Made by a program: the position numbers and the translations under genes. Positions 1-9,914 of a DNA stretch of 64,000 bases are shown piece after piece; position 1 is the first letter of the stretch; each line of letters begins with the position of its first letter. The notes beneath the pieces were generated by a model. The model ran no database searches. It worked only from the letters and a program-made list of their open reading frames with translations, and was not told the origin of the DNA. Source of the DNA: Ancylostoma caninum (lineage: Eukaryota > Nematoda > Chromadorea > Rhabditida > Ancylostomatidae); contig JBAJFG010000019.1 in the NCBI GenBank assembly GCA_037903475.1, forward strand, positions 1,612,001-1,676,000, given 5' to 3'.

Positions 1-55
1 AGGCACGTTGTCTTTACTCACGACGTGGACAATTACAGTCCGGAAGACAGCTCAC

Positions 56-3000
56 TGAAGCAGCATTCCCATCCGTTCCACAATAGTTTGGAGCGGAAAA
101 GATGGTGACCAGTTTGCGATCGAACATGAACTGATGTCCTCCCTAGAATCGAATAAAAAAGAGTCATTGAAAGCGTTGGAGAGCTCAGCGTCCTTCAGCT
201 CACCTTCACAACTTCGTGGGCTCTGACAACCAGAGCAATATCGAGCAACTGACAAATATTTGCGATAGTATCACCACCAAAGATATAAGAAGTGGCGCGT
301 GTCTGAAAGACGCACATACATATGTATCTGTGGAACACTTGATTACAATATTTGTATTTAATGGAAATTAGGCATATCCAGGTCCAAATGAAGTTCCAAA
401 CTTGAAGTTATCACTGTCATAGTTCGTTTTTCGTTTTTTTTTTTGTCAAGGACTTCACTCTTTTCTTCTTCGCCTCCCTACTCCCACCGCTTCTTTTCGA
501 TGGCCTCCATTGCAAAAATACGCTACATAAAGTGCACCCAAATGAATCTAGTAAGGTTCGAGAAGAGTACAGTTAACTGAAGTAAAAGCACCATTACACT
601 TACGATTGTCCTGAAAAATGAATGAAAATGGCGCTGTTTTATTGCTCGAAGAACAAGAAATATCTAAGATTATGATTTGTTTCACGGATAGATTTTATTC
701 GAAAGTTAGAATGGAAATCTAGTAGCTGCAGAGTGTGGACAGGTTTTATTTGCACCAGACACTGAAGTTTGTTAAGCTTTACATAAAACATATACATAAA
801 ACTCACGAACCGCATTGAACTGAAATCCGGTGCATGAGTCCATCGAAGGGTCTGACCACATTAGGTCGACAGCAATACCGTCATCGCATGCGCGTGGAGT
901 CTTGGGCTTCTGGAAAAATTTGATGGCAACGAACGAAGGTTTTCTACTCTGGAGGTTCCATAAGCAAATATGCAGCGGGGATAGGATCGACATTCTTCCG
1001 AATAATCGACTTCAGAGAAGCCAGATGGTCCGGCTCTAGCCGAACGATTGGGCTTGTGATTTCATAGTTCACAACTTGCCAAAGAAAAACTCAATCGCTC
1101 AGGGAGTCAAACCGGAACAATCTGAAGTCTACATCAAAATACCTGCAAGTTGTGCAAGGAGTCCCAGTTATGGATGTCGGGTGAAATTCCACCATGCATG
1201 CAGAAGAGACGGTTGCTGACAACGGCACAAAGCGGCATCTCGTTAAAAACCTAAATGTTGTTTATTTGGATTCTCTAGAACCAATCCGATGCATACAAGG
1301 ATACTCTTTGTTAATGAATTTAACGTATCATGAAAAATGTTATTTTTGCAGGGTCCTATGAACATTTAAAAAAAGATGCTGGTCAAATTCAAAGGAGAAA
1401 ATGTGGACCCTTCAGTTTGAAAATGAGGAAAATTCAAACCAAGAGCCAAGCAGGGATGAAAAAAACACTAGTGGAGGTTCCTGGCTTGAAATATGTTTAA
1501 GTAATCCATCGGTGTCCAGAACTTAAGACCGAGTGTCGTCAATAATTAGGATTCCACTGATGTTCGTAATCGAACGATCCGCCACCACTACTCGTGAACC
1601 GGTTGTCCCCGTTGATCCATCTCGGTGCAAATCTCAGGTGTCCCAACGACTTAAAATACTTCGAAGGAATTTGTACGTCTATGTATGTAATCAGGACAGG
1701 ATTGCAAGTTTTCAGTTCGGAAACAAGCCGTAGAACCTCTCACGGGGAACCTGGGCACACCTTCTATGGCTTTCTTTGAAATTCACGCCCATATGTTAGG
1801 GCTGGTCTATTCAATATCTCAAAACCAGAGCAGCAGCTGTTTTATTCACTGGTGATGTGATGAATGTTCTCACTCTTGTTGTACCTCATCCAGAAAAATT
1901 GTAGGTCTCTCGGTGGTTTCCTTTTCCTGGATGATAAACTTTTTCCAGCTGTGATAGATGCAAGTATTATGTTTTTGTAGCTTCACCTTTGCTTGTTTTC
2001 TTAGACAAATTTCTGGAAGAACCACAGCAGAAAACTGGAAGAATCGATAGTTCACCTACAGTTCTTCCGGTTTCCTGCTGTGTTCGTTCCAAAAACCTGT
2101 TTTGATAGTTCCGAACAGCCGTTGCTGTCCTTCCGTGTAGCTGCTTCGGTCCTTGCAATTCCTGCTAACTGGTTCAGAAGGACCGCAGCTGAAGGTCGGA
2201 AGAAACGCAACATAAAACATTTCGCTGCTGTCCTTCCGACTTCCTGCAGCGGTATGTATTATACACTTCCGAGTATGCCTGGCTTCGTGGTTTTTAAGTA
2301 ACTTCCTCTGATTTTTCCTTTCTCAACAATTTGCTGTGTTTTGAGGATACTACAGGAAAGTGAAGTTCTAAGAGATGGATAGTAACCTCTTGGAATTTCT
2401 TCCACATATACACGTTCCTTTTTCTTCGCAGTTCTTCGTAAAAACCATATAATCGATTCATTTTCGAGCATTCATGATTTCCGCGCAGAAGATGAATCAG
2501 CTGTGGATATTTGATACGATAGCATAGAAGGAGCATAATCACCTGAAACATTGTGCAGTGTAAGATACTTTGCGACGAAAGGACTGCTCAAACCTCAAAT
2601 GATTTTTTACATCTGTCGACGTAGTCCCCCAGAAAAAGGATTTTGTTCTGGGGAGGAGGTCCAACTATTGAGAAAAACCTGAAACGATTATGGATTGACA
2701 GGCTAGTTAATGGTCAATCCCTTTGAATGCCTAATTGTTCGGTTTAGAGCTTTCAGAGTGTCTCTGCTCCTTGAAAATCACGCAGAAAATGATATGAAAG
2801 GTAGCTTTGTGACCCACCTGAGTAAGTCCCTTAGCTGCCCGTGAATGTCGCCAAAAATAACAACTGGTGCTTCAATTTCCAGCATAGCTGGTTGTGGTTC
2901 CAAAGAAGCCTTTGCCTGAATAATCACTTACTCATCAGGGTGTTGCGAAAATAATTGCCACTCAGCGGCATGCACAGATAAACTTTCTTCTTTGCAGAAT

Positions 3001-6000
3001 TAAAGCCACAAGTCAAACCTATGGCGTCCTGGTAGGATTAATTCTCCTCTATTAAGTGTTACTTCAATATCCTGGATAGCATTTTCCTGGATTTTTATAG
3101 GGTCGCAAAGAGTGGTGAGCTGATGCGATTTTCGGGCGATCTTGCTTTATGACTTGAACTTCAGTCAAGTCATAAGTCACTGTGCCAAAACTATCCGGAA
3201 ATCTTGCTTTTGTTTCGGGTCGGAATCAATTTCCAATGGACAGTGAGTTACTGACTCTAAAATTTTCTTCATGTCAGTTTTCATTGCAGAGGCCCACAAT
3301 CTTAACAGAATTGTCAGGAAAGATGTAGCGAATTGGAGTGGTGTTAAATTGATGAACAAAGTTAGGATTGGAGCGAGTTGTGACATTTTCATTTAGACTG
3401 TCTGTTTCGGCAATTAATTTCACAGCGCTCTGGTATTTCAAAGACGTTATCAATTGTGCGCTCATGGGGGAAAAATCGGGATGATGCAGGCTTTTGATCA
3501 ATATTCCGAAAGCGCCCTCCTCACCTCGTCTCCTTCTACAGTGCAACGTGAAGACCCAGATCGACTTCGTTCCCGCATGACAACGCGATCAAAAGCTTGT
3601 TACCGATGCGAAGGTTGGACCCTAGAGACCGTGGCCACGCAACATCGTCCGCTTATCTGCACCATGAAAATCATGCCGCCAAGATGGATGCAACGGTGCG
3701 GACCGGCACGAATCAAGTGCTGGCGGTTGAAGGAGAAGGAAGCTACAGTAACTTCCACCCTCAAGTTGCCGCCGGTCACGACCGTCGACGGTACCTGGAA
3801 GAACGCAAACCGAGCCACTGTGGAAGTGGCACCTTCAGAGCTTGGCACGACTAAACCAGGTCGTCAGAGAATTGACAGACAAACATGGCTATGGACGGAT
3901 GAAGTGAAAGTGAAGGTGTGCAAGAAGAAACGGCTCTGCCACGTATTCCTCGGTGACAAGATGGATGACAACTGGCAGATGTGCCTAGAAGCGAAAGCAG
4001 CAAAGAAGGTTGTGGCTGCCACGAAGGCTGAGCACTACGACAATGTCAGCAAGAAGCTAGATAAGAAAAATGGCGGACAACGGCTCATCTAAGACTGGCA
4101 AGGTCTCGCCAGTGGCAGGCCGGAGACGTCGAAAAGTTCTGCGGAGTTAACGATGAGCACGATCATTTCTTAACAGACCGTGAGAAGGCAAGGAAGAGGT
4201 GGTGTGACTACTTCGAGAAGATCTCATTAAAAGAATTCAGCCAGCCATCCATTCCACAATTACCGCCAACTTACGGTCCTATCCATCCAATCACCGTGGA
4301 TGAAACCATGGCTGTGCTGAAGCGGATGAAGCCAGGAAAAGCGACGGATCCTGATGATGTAGCGGCAGAACTATGGAAGTCAAGACACTGGAACTCAGCT
4401 GAATGGCTGACGGCGTTCTTTAACCAGGTCATCGCAGAGATGAAGACCCCTATGGATTGGCAGAAAAACACCAGAATCCCAATTTGAAGAGGAAAGGCAA
4501 CCTTGCGGACTGCTCATACTATCGGCCAGTATGTCTGCTGTCACACAGTATGAAGATATTCGAACACACCGTCGACCGCCGAATACGCGACATCATCCGA
4601 GTTACCACGAACCAGTGTGGGTTCGTAGCGTGGTTTCAACTGTGGAACTACGGATGCAATCCATGCGGCTCGACCGATGATAGAGAACCATCGCGAGAAG
4701 CAAAAGCCACTGCATCTAGCATTCCTCGATCTGGAGAAAGTCTTCGATCGTGTGCCACGTGAAATCATCTGGTACGCGTTGCGATGGCACGGCGTTCCTG
4801 ATTAGCTTATCGAATGTGTTAGGATTCTCTACGCAGACCAGGGAGCTGAATGTAGGCGGCAGCGGGCACGTCAGCGGAATTTCACATCTCCGTAGGTGTA
4901 CATCAAGGATCAGCCCTCTCACAGCTTCTCTTCGTTGTCGTCATGGACGCTGTTATGAGAAACCTCCAGAGACCGACGCCATGGATTCTGCTATACGCAG
5001 GCGAAGCCATGCTCGCGTCTGAACGAAGGAGGACATTTAACGAAAGACGCAGGCCCGAAGCAAACGTCTAGCGCGGTTCGGTCTTCGCCTCTACTTCGAA
5101 AAGACTGAATATATGAAGACCGACATGGATGAGCCCACCACGATTGAGGTTGGTGGCAGTGACCTTCCAAACACCGACTACTTCAAATATCTCGGCTCAA
5201 CACTCTCAGCCGATGGCAGCCTTGTCCAAGGAGTTGTCGCTCGCGTCAACGCTGCATGGTGCAGAATGTTGGCCGGTCACCAATATAGTGGAATGTCGCC
5301 TGAGTGTGATGGAGATGAAGATATTACGATGGATGGGTGGTATCACGCGTGTGGACCGCATACGCAATGAAAAGATTCAAGAGCGGTTTGGCATCGCCAC
5401 GATTGCTGACGAGCTCAGCGAAACCTGCCTCAGATAGTACAGCCACGTTCTGCGCACCAAGAGATACACCGTCTGCGAAGTAGGCCTTGATCTTGAGGTA
5501 CCAGGAAAACGGCCAAAGGGACGGCCGAAGAAACTGTGGCTGGACACATTGCATGACGATCTGAAGCATGCAAGCGATCACCCAGCCCAGGCGCAAGATA
5601 GAGCTAAATGGCGTGAGAAGATCAGAAAAGCGGACCCCGCCAACGAACGGAACGAACGCTAAAGAAGAAGAAGTATATAGGTGACTGGTTGACGAAATTA
5701 TTCTTCAACCTCGGAGCTTCCGCTAAAGCGTTTGATTTCCTTCTAATGTTTTGGTGTTTTAGATTTTCTTGCCGTGTTCTTCAACCTTTCTCTTCCTTGC
5801 TTTCTCTCAAGCATCTTATCAACGACTTTTGATGGCACACCTTGGTTTTGTTTTAACAAAAATAAATGCTCAGACATTCGTGCGTTTGGAGCGCCGGTGA
5901 ACCCGCCCACTTTTGGCCGATGCAGGCTTCCGGCAGGTAGTTGCGGGTGGAGCAGGAATACTTGCTGAAGGCGCGGATGGAGCAGGAAAACCTGCTGTGA

Positions 6001-9000
6001 GCCCACATGAGGAAGGAGATGTGCACGTTAACCTGCATCCATTTCAGTTTTTTTCTCCATTGCCACGTGGCACTCGAGGTGTATACAAGCCGGCAGACGG
6101 CTGTGAAAGCTTAGTCTAGTCTCGCTGTGGCGGAGAATAGACTAGCCCTACGGGGCTTGTCCGGCCCGGTTGAAACTGTGGTCCAGTGTATCATTTAAGC
6201 AGACAAGATGCGTTTGATGCGGTCGCGTGCCAACGATGCGCGGACGGGAAAACCCGCCTCGCCGCAGATCCGGCTCGTCGAGCGCCTTTGCAGAGAGCAC
6301 ATGCACGCCCGGCTAACCCATTTTTGAACAATTTTTTTAGTTTGTAAATGGTGCTGTCTCTTAGCTTCATAGTAGATAGATGATTGATGAAGTGGAAAGA
6401 AGCTTGCGGATGGTAGTTTCTCTTCTTTATTCACGCGACGTTTCGGGATTTTAATCCCATCATCAGGCACTGAATTTCTACGACATAATGAGCACTGAAT
6501 ACATGTTCACAATCACATCAATGGACAATGTCAAACATACAGTGTTAGTGTATTGCAGCGAGTGATGTCACCAATGGCCGCAGGCTGGGTGTGTGCCGCT
6601 TAGAATGAACTTGACTATGTTTGGGTCGGTGGTGATTATCCATTTATAGATATCAGTTGCAGGGCCTCGGTCATTTCCTCCTTACTGTTGATGGCTGGAT
6701 TCCTTCTTCTTATTTCAAGAGCTTCACGTATCTTTCTTTCCACGGGGTCGCGAATGTTTCTATGCAACACCACTACTTCCAGCTTAGGAGGACATTCCAT
6801 GGTGTGCCGTAGTGTCCGGTGTCGTGAAAAGGCGTTTCGAGGATACGAAGGAGGATGCATCAGAGCTCTCCGATGTTCATCAATCCTCTCAAATAGTGGT
6901 CGGCTGGTTTCTCCAACGTATGTTTCCAAACATGCTGTGCATTTCACTTCATAAACTGTGTTTTTCAAGCCGCAGATTCGCTTCTCCACGCAGATATTAC
7001 AATGTTTCCTTGCACATGAGTCTTCGTACTGTCTTGATGAAGTCAGCGAATCTTTTAAACTCCGTGGTGGACGAAAAACGAGTTGTGCTGGAATTTTCGA
7101 TTTCTTCACAGCACAGTTGATGCAATTTGCCAAGTATTCGTTGACATATGGCATAGCAAGGACTGCACCATGTAGCGAATGATACGGTTTCCAACAATAT
7201 GACGGTTCGTAGCGGTATCCGTTCTCTCGCAAGATGTCTTCTGCTCTTTGTTTGATTGGTTCCCAGTCATGCGTTGTGGTCTCGTGCGCTATCCTCATGA
7301 AGTTGTTGACAGTGTTCATTTTCATGTAGTAAGGATGACAACTTCGGGAGTGAATGAGCACATTTGCAGACGCGGTTTTCTTGTACCAGACGCTTTCAAC
7401 GTTCCCATTTCTGATCCGTATTTTTGTGTTTAGGAAAGGTAGGAAACTGTTTTCTCCGGGTTCCTCCACAGTGAAATGTATGTCATTATTTGCGCTGTTC
7501 AGATTCTCCAATGTTTTTCTCAACGAGCATCGCGATCGTGCAACGATGAATATATCGTCAATGTACCTTTTGTAGTACATGACTCCTCTCTTTAGAGCTC
7601 GTTTCTCAATGCCATCTAAAAAGACAATGGCAAGCAATGGAGCTATTCTACTTCCCATTGCGAGTCCGCAAATTTGTCGGTAAACGATGTTGTCAGATCT
7701 GAAGATGTTCTGCTTGAGTGCGACCACCAGAAGCTTTCCTATTTCTGACAACGTCAGACCATACAACCTCACTTCTTTCTCATGTTCTTGAAGGAGTGTG
7801 AGGCATGCATCTATTGCTAGATTGTTATCCACGTTGGTGTAGAGAGCAACTACGTCAAAGCTCCGATAAAGGAGGTTTGGAGCTCTGGAAAAGTCACACT
7901 GGGCAAGACTTTCTCGAAACTGTTTTGTGTTCCGGAGGTGGGCGTCAACGTAGACAAGAAGGGGCGATAGAATCTTTGACAGGAGCCAGCTTAGTTTGTC
8001 TGCAGGTCCATCACACGATGATATTATGGGTCTTGTTTTTATTTCCTCCACTGATAAAGATTTGATATCAAATTGAGGAGGTAGCTTATGCGTTTTCACT
8101 AACTGATAAAACGTTGGCATGGAAGGGTGGTTCGTCTTCAATCTCATCAAGGTTTGCTTCTCCAATTTTGGCGATAGAATTTCTTGCGTTACTTGGGACA
8201 GTTCTTCGAATGCAATTTGGAATTCATTCGAGTTTGAGCGGACATATGTGGAGGCGTCGCTTAGAGTAAGTGTTGCCAGTTGTTTGTCCATTTCCTTATC
8301 CATCACTACAAATGCACCACTTTTATCTCCAATACTGAACCGTAGAGATTTTTTCAAACGTAACGCTTCATTTAAGCCACGTCGTTCTGTTGGTGTCATG
8401 TTGTCCTTGTGTGGCTGAGTTTGTACCGCTCGGAACTGGCGTATGAGATCGAGTTCTAGTGCCAGCAGATCAGGTGCCCACTGGGATTTTTGTTTAGGAG
8501 CCTTAATAGTACTAGCTGGAAACGGCATTCTTGATCTTAGCGCTTCTTCTGCATTCTGCACTCCGCTTCCTATCTGTTCTCTCCACATCTGACGATAGGC
8601 GAAGCGATGCAATCCAGTCAAAATTTCTACTAAAACATCGTCAGTCAATCGAGGCGCAGGACAAAATGTGGGGCCTAAGTTTAGAGCAGCTTCAACTTCC
8701 GAAGAGATTGGCGTTTTTGAGAGCACTGTGCATCGTTTCGGAGGAATCGAATTCGGTATTATAAATGTTGGTGCAGTACACTTCTCCTTTTGAAGGAGTT
8801 CAAATTTTCTCGCGAGTTTGTTTCGTGTTGTTTTTCGAAGGTTTCTGACAATCCGCCAATGTTCTGAAGTTAATATCTGCCAGCATTGCTTCGAAATTCT
8901 TTGACGAACGGCTTGTCTCAAATGTCGCAGTTGGTATATGAACAATGAACGTTGGTGTTTCTGCTCAGTCAAAGCGACATTCAGAAGGTTGGATTCTAAG

Positions 9001-9500
9001 CTTTTCACAAGACGACGAGTTTCTTGATTACGACAGTGACGAAAAGCAACTGTTTTGTTTTGGATAAATCGAGGTACCAGACCATGATTTCTGCACTTTT
9101 GTAGGAAGGCGATGGACTCATCTAAGCAGCAGGCTTTTTGGTGACACCCGACGTAGTCTAATAATACAGCAAGAGGCAATAGAACATAATCTGCCTTAAT
9201 CCTTCTATTCCCGTAGCAGGATCACAGCCGGTCTAATGCGGGATAAGGCACAACTAACGGCGGAATAGGCGCAGCACCAATTCCGCCCACTTTTGCGTTT
9301 GTCCCGCAGGTGTCATGCCGCGAGAAACGGTGTGGGCCGGCGCTCCAAACGTCCGAATGTCTGAGTGAATAGACAAGTGATAAATATTTTATTGATCCAC
9401 CTACATCTCGTAATACCGAAAGAACTTGCTCGTCCGTGAATCCAGATAAATGTCCTTCTCGAGTTATTCGACGGATCATGCGGTCAAGTAGCGTTGGCAT
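56..9500 (-). CDS. PP1-type serine/threonine protein phosphatase catalytic subunit (3' end off the left edge)
   Basis: Metallophosphatase that removes phosphate from Ser/Thr. Spliced minus-strand exons: 9405-9500, 2818-2915, 2594-2678, 2387-2542, 1143-1250, 811-909, 204-302, 56-142, about 276 residues before the window ends. All PP1 signatures are visible: GDIHGQ (residues 54-59), GDYVDR (82-87), RGNHE (113-117), HGG (164-166), RAHEVV (241-246) and SAPNYCG (263-269), so metal-binding and catalytic residues look intact. PP1 is about 330 residues, so only the C-terminal tail is missing. The start Met lies 10-16 nt after AG acceptors, fitting trans-splicing. Exon 1 joins exon 2 at the length expected from PP1. 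The exon 6 donor is uncertain: a stronger gtgagt 4 nt downstream would break the frame. It diverges from canonical PP1 (residues 65-93 especially), as in the expanded nematode paralogues, many of which are expressed in sperm; tissue is not shown here. Confidence 0.88.
2020..2262. repeat. Degenerate copy of the CGGAAGGACCGCAGCAG-type repeat family
   Basis: The stretch in PP1 intron 4 (1251-2386) alternates diverged words such as gaaccacagcag, cggtttcctgctg, gaaggaccgcagctg and gctgtccttccg in both orientations. It is an old relative of the cleaner array at 54.8-55.6 kb. Nothing else was recognised in this intron. Confidence 0.55.
3177..3546 (-). other. Exon-like ORFs inside PP1 intron 1, not used in the model
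   Basis: Two overlapping minus-strand ORFs (3177-3392 and 3274-3546) lie in the first intron of the PP1-like gene, beside the RTE remnant. One contains an internal Met (3284) followed by a charged stretch of about 35 residues that vaguely resembles a PP1 amino terminus. It does not splice cleanly to the exon at 2818-2915, and exon 9405-9500 fits that position with exact length. They could be an alternative first exon or chance. Confidence 0.15.
3540..5670 (+). mobile_element. 5'-truncated, decayed RTE-type non-LTR retrotransposon (pseudogene)
   Basis: Fragments in shifting plus-strand frames follow the order of a nematode RTE polyprotein. The tail of the endonuclease and linker is at about 3590-4090 (including the [11 protein letters not shown] segment). 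RT motifs follow: [17 protein letters not shown] (about 4330-4380), [21 protein letters not shown], and [18 protein letters not shown] (about 4735-4790). The C-terminal region has [12 protein letters not shown] (5185-5220) and [20 protein letters not shown] (5505-5565). The sequence ends in a short AAG-type tail near 5660. Several stops and frameshifts are present, and the catalytic YADD box reads YAGE near 4993. Most of the endonuclease is absent. It sits in PP1 intron 1, opposite to the gene. Confidence 0.85.
6425..6475 (-). ncRNA. Hammerhead-ribozyme-like motif in the Penelope 3' region
   Basis: On the minus strand the core CTGATGA (6460-6466) is followed by T, the helix GGGAT/ATCCC with a TAAA loop, then GAAA (6441-6444) and CGTC. 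This matches hammerhead box 1, stem II, box 2, then a minimal ACGU stem III and C at the cleavage position. GC just 5' of CTGATGA can pair with GC just after the cytosine (stem I). Penelope elements are known to carry such ribozymes. The odd point is one extra base between CTGATGA and stem II, so activity is unproven. Confidence 0.5.
6636..9179 (-). CDS. Penelope-like element reverse transcriptase with C-terminal GIY-YIG endonuclease
   Basis: Uninterrupted ORF of 847 residues encoding the single protein of a Penelope-like retroelement. The RT core shows [20 protein letters not shown] (about 381-400), motif [12 protein letters not shown] (441-451, Asp442), motif [11 protein letters not shown] (505-514) and motif C RYIDDIF (538-544, Asp541/Asp542). 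A Cys-rich linker (Cys722, Cys727, Cys730, Cys736) precedes a GIY-YIG domain with TVYEVKC (741-747), [13 protein letters not shown] (753-765) and EHRR (768-771). That arrangement is diagnostic of endonuclease-bearing Penelope elements. It lies in PP1 intron 1 in the gene's own orientation, so it would be carried on the pre-mRNA. No stop or frameshift is visible, so it may be young. The start Met is the first in frame; the N terminus could extend if a different start is used. Confidence 0.93.
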   Translation of the reverse strand: MPLAVLLDYVGCHQKACCLDESIAFLQKCRNHGLVPRFIQNKTVAFRHCRNQETRRLVKSLESNLLNVALTEQKHQRSLFIYQLRHLRQAVRQRISKQCWQILTSEHWRIVRNLRKTTRNKLARKFELLQKEKCTAPTFIIPNSIPPKRCTVLSKTPISSEVEAALNLGPTFCPAPRLTDDVLVEILTGLHRFAYRQMWREQIGSGVQNAEEALRSRMPFPASTIKAPKQKSQWAPDLLALELDLIRQFRAVQTQPHKDNMTPTERRGLNEALRLKKSLRFSIGDKSGAFVVMDKEMDKQLATLTLSDASTYVRSNSNEFQIAFEELSQVTQEILSPKLEKQTLMRLKTNHPSMPTFYQLVKTHKLPPQFDIKSLSVEEIKTRPIISSCDGPADKLSWLLSKILSPLLVYVDAHLRNTKQFRESLAQCDFSRAPNLLYRSFDVVALYTNVDNNLAIDACLTLLQEHEKEVRLYGLTLSEIGKLLVVALKQNIFRSDNIVYRQICGLAMGSRIAPLLAIVFLDGIEKRALKRGVMYYKRYIDDIFIVARSRCSLRKTLENLNSANNDIHFTVEEPGENSFLPFLNTKIRIRNGNVESVWYKKTASANVLIHSRSCHPYYMKMNTVNNFMRIAHETTTHDWEPIKQRAEDILRENGYRYEPSYCWKPYHSLHGAVLAMPYVNEYLANCINCAVKKSKIPAQLVFRPPRSLKDSLTSSRQYEDSCARKHCNICVEKRICGLKNTVYEVKCTACLETYVGETSRPLFERIDEHRRALMHPPSYPRNAFSRHRTLRHTMECPPKLEVVVLHRNIRDPVERKIREALEIRRRNPAINSKEEMTEALQLISING

Positions 9501-9509
9501 ATATGTCTT

Positions 9510-9517
9510 CTGCAACT
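9510..9517 (-). promoter_or_regulatory. Probable trans-splice acceptor of the PP1-like gene
   Basis: Read on the minus strand, a T-rich stretch ends in gtcag at 9516 and a second AG follows at 9510, just before the start codon at 9500. A leader of about 10-15 nt is typical of nematode spliced-leader addition. A cis-spliced upstream exon cannot be excluded. Confidence 0.45.
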
Positions 9518-9631
9518 GACAAAAATCAGCAAACTGGGACACATCACCGTTTTTTTTTCCTCGAAAGAATTCGCATGAGTTCATGCAGTACTGAAGTTCC
9601 ACTACATTTTATGTGCACATTTTCAAAAAGT

Positions 9632-9786
9632 GATTAAAGGCAGTGTCTCACCTCATGGGCCGCGTTCGAGATTCCCACGTCATGATTAAAGGCAGTGTCT
9701 CACCTCATGGGCCGCGTTCGAGATTCCCACGTCATGATTAAAGGCAGTGTCTCACCTCATGGGCCGCGTTCGAGATTCCCACGTCA
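9632..9786. repeat. Tandem repeat, three copies of a 52-bp unit
   Basis: Three nearly identical units start at 9632, 9684 and 9736, each beginning gattaaaggcagtgtctcac. They lie about 130 bp upstream of the PP1-like start codon, in its likely promoter region. The TTAAAGGCAG head recurs inverted at about 12080-12103. Confidence 0.9.
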
Positions 9787-9914
9787 ACCGAACGTATGTG
9801 ATCCACTGAGTACTGAGCACAAAGATGTACTTTAAGTTTCACGGAAACGTCGAAAACCCCATAAGTTACTGATTTCTTTCGCCGAGAATTTCAAAATTCT
9901 CGGCGAGTGGACGA

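Larger units (their letters stand above)
5868..9367 (-). mobile_element. Penelope-like retroelement, probable full span
   Basis: A word of about 30 bp, beginning ctcagacattcgtgcgtttg at 5868, recurs inverted and diverged near 9340-9367, ending in gaatgtctgag. These copies bracket the 847-residue ORF. Penelope elements often carry repeated or inverted pseudo-LTR segments at their ends. Between the ORF stop and 5868 are a hammerhead-like motif (6425-6475) and GC-rich untranslated DNA (5930-6320) with no other gene. The right end falls only about 37 nt inside the intron donor of PP1 exon 1. Exact ends and any target duplication are not resolved. Confidence 0.55.
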
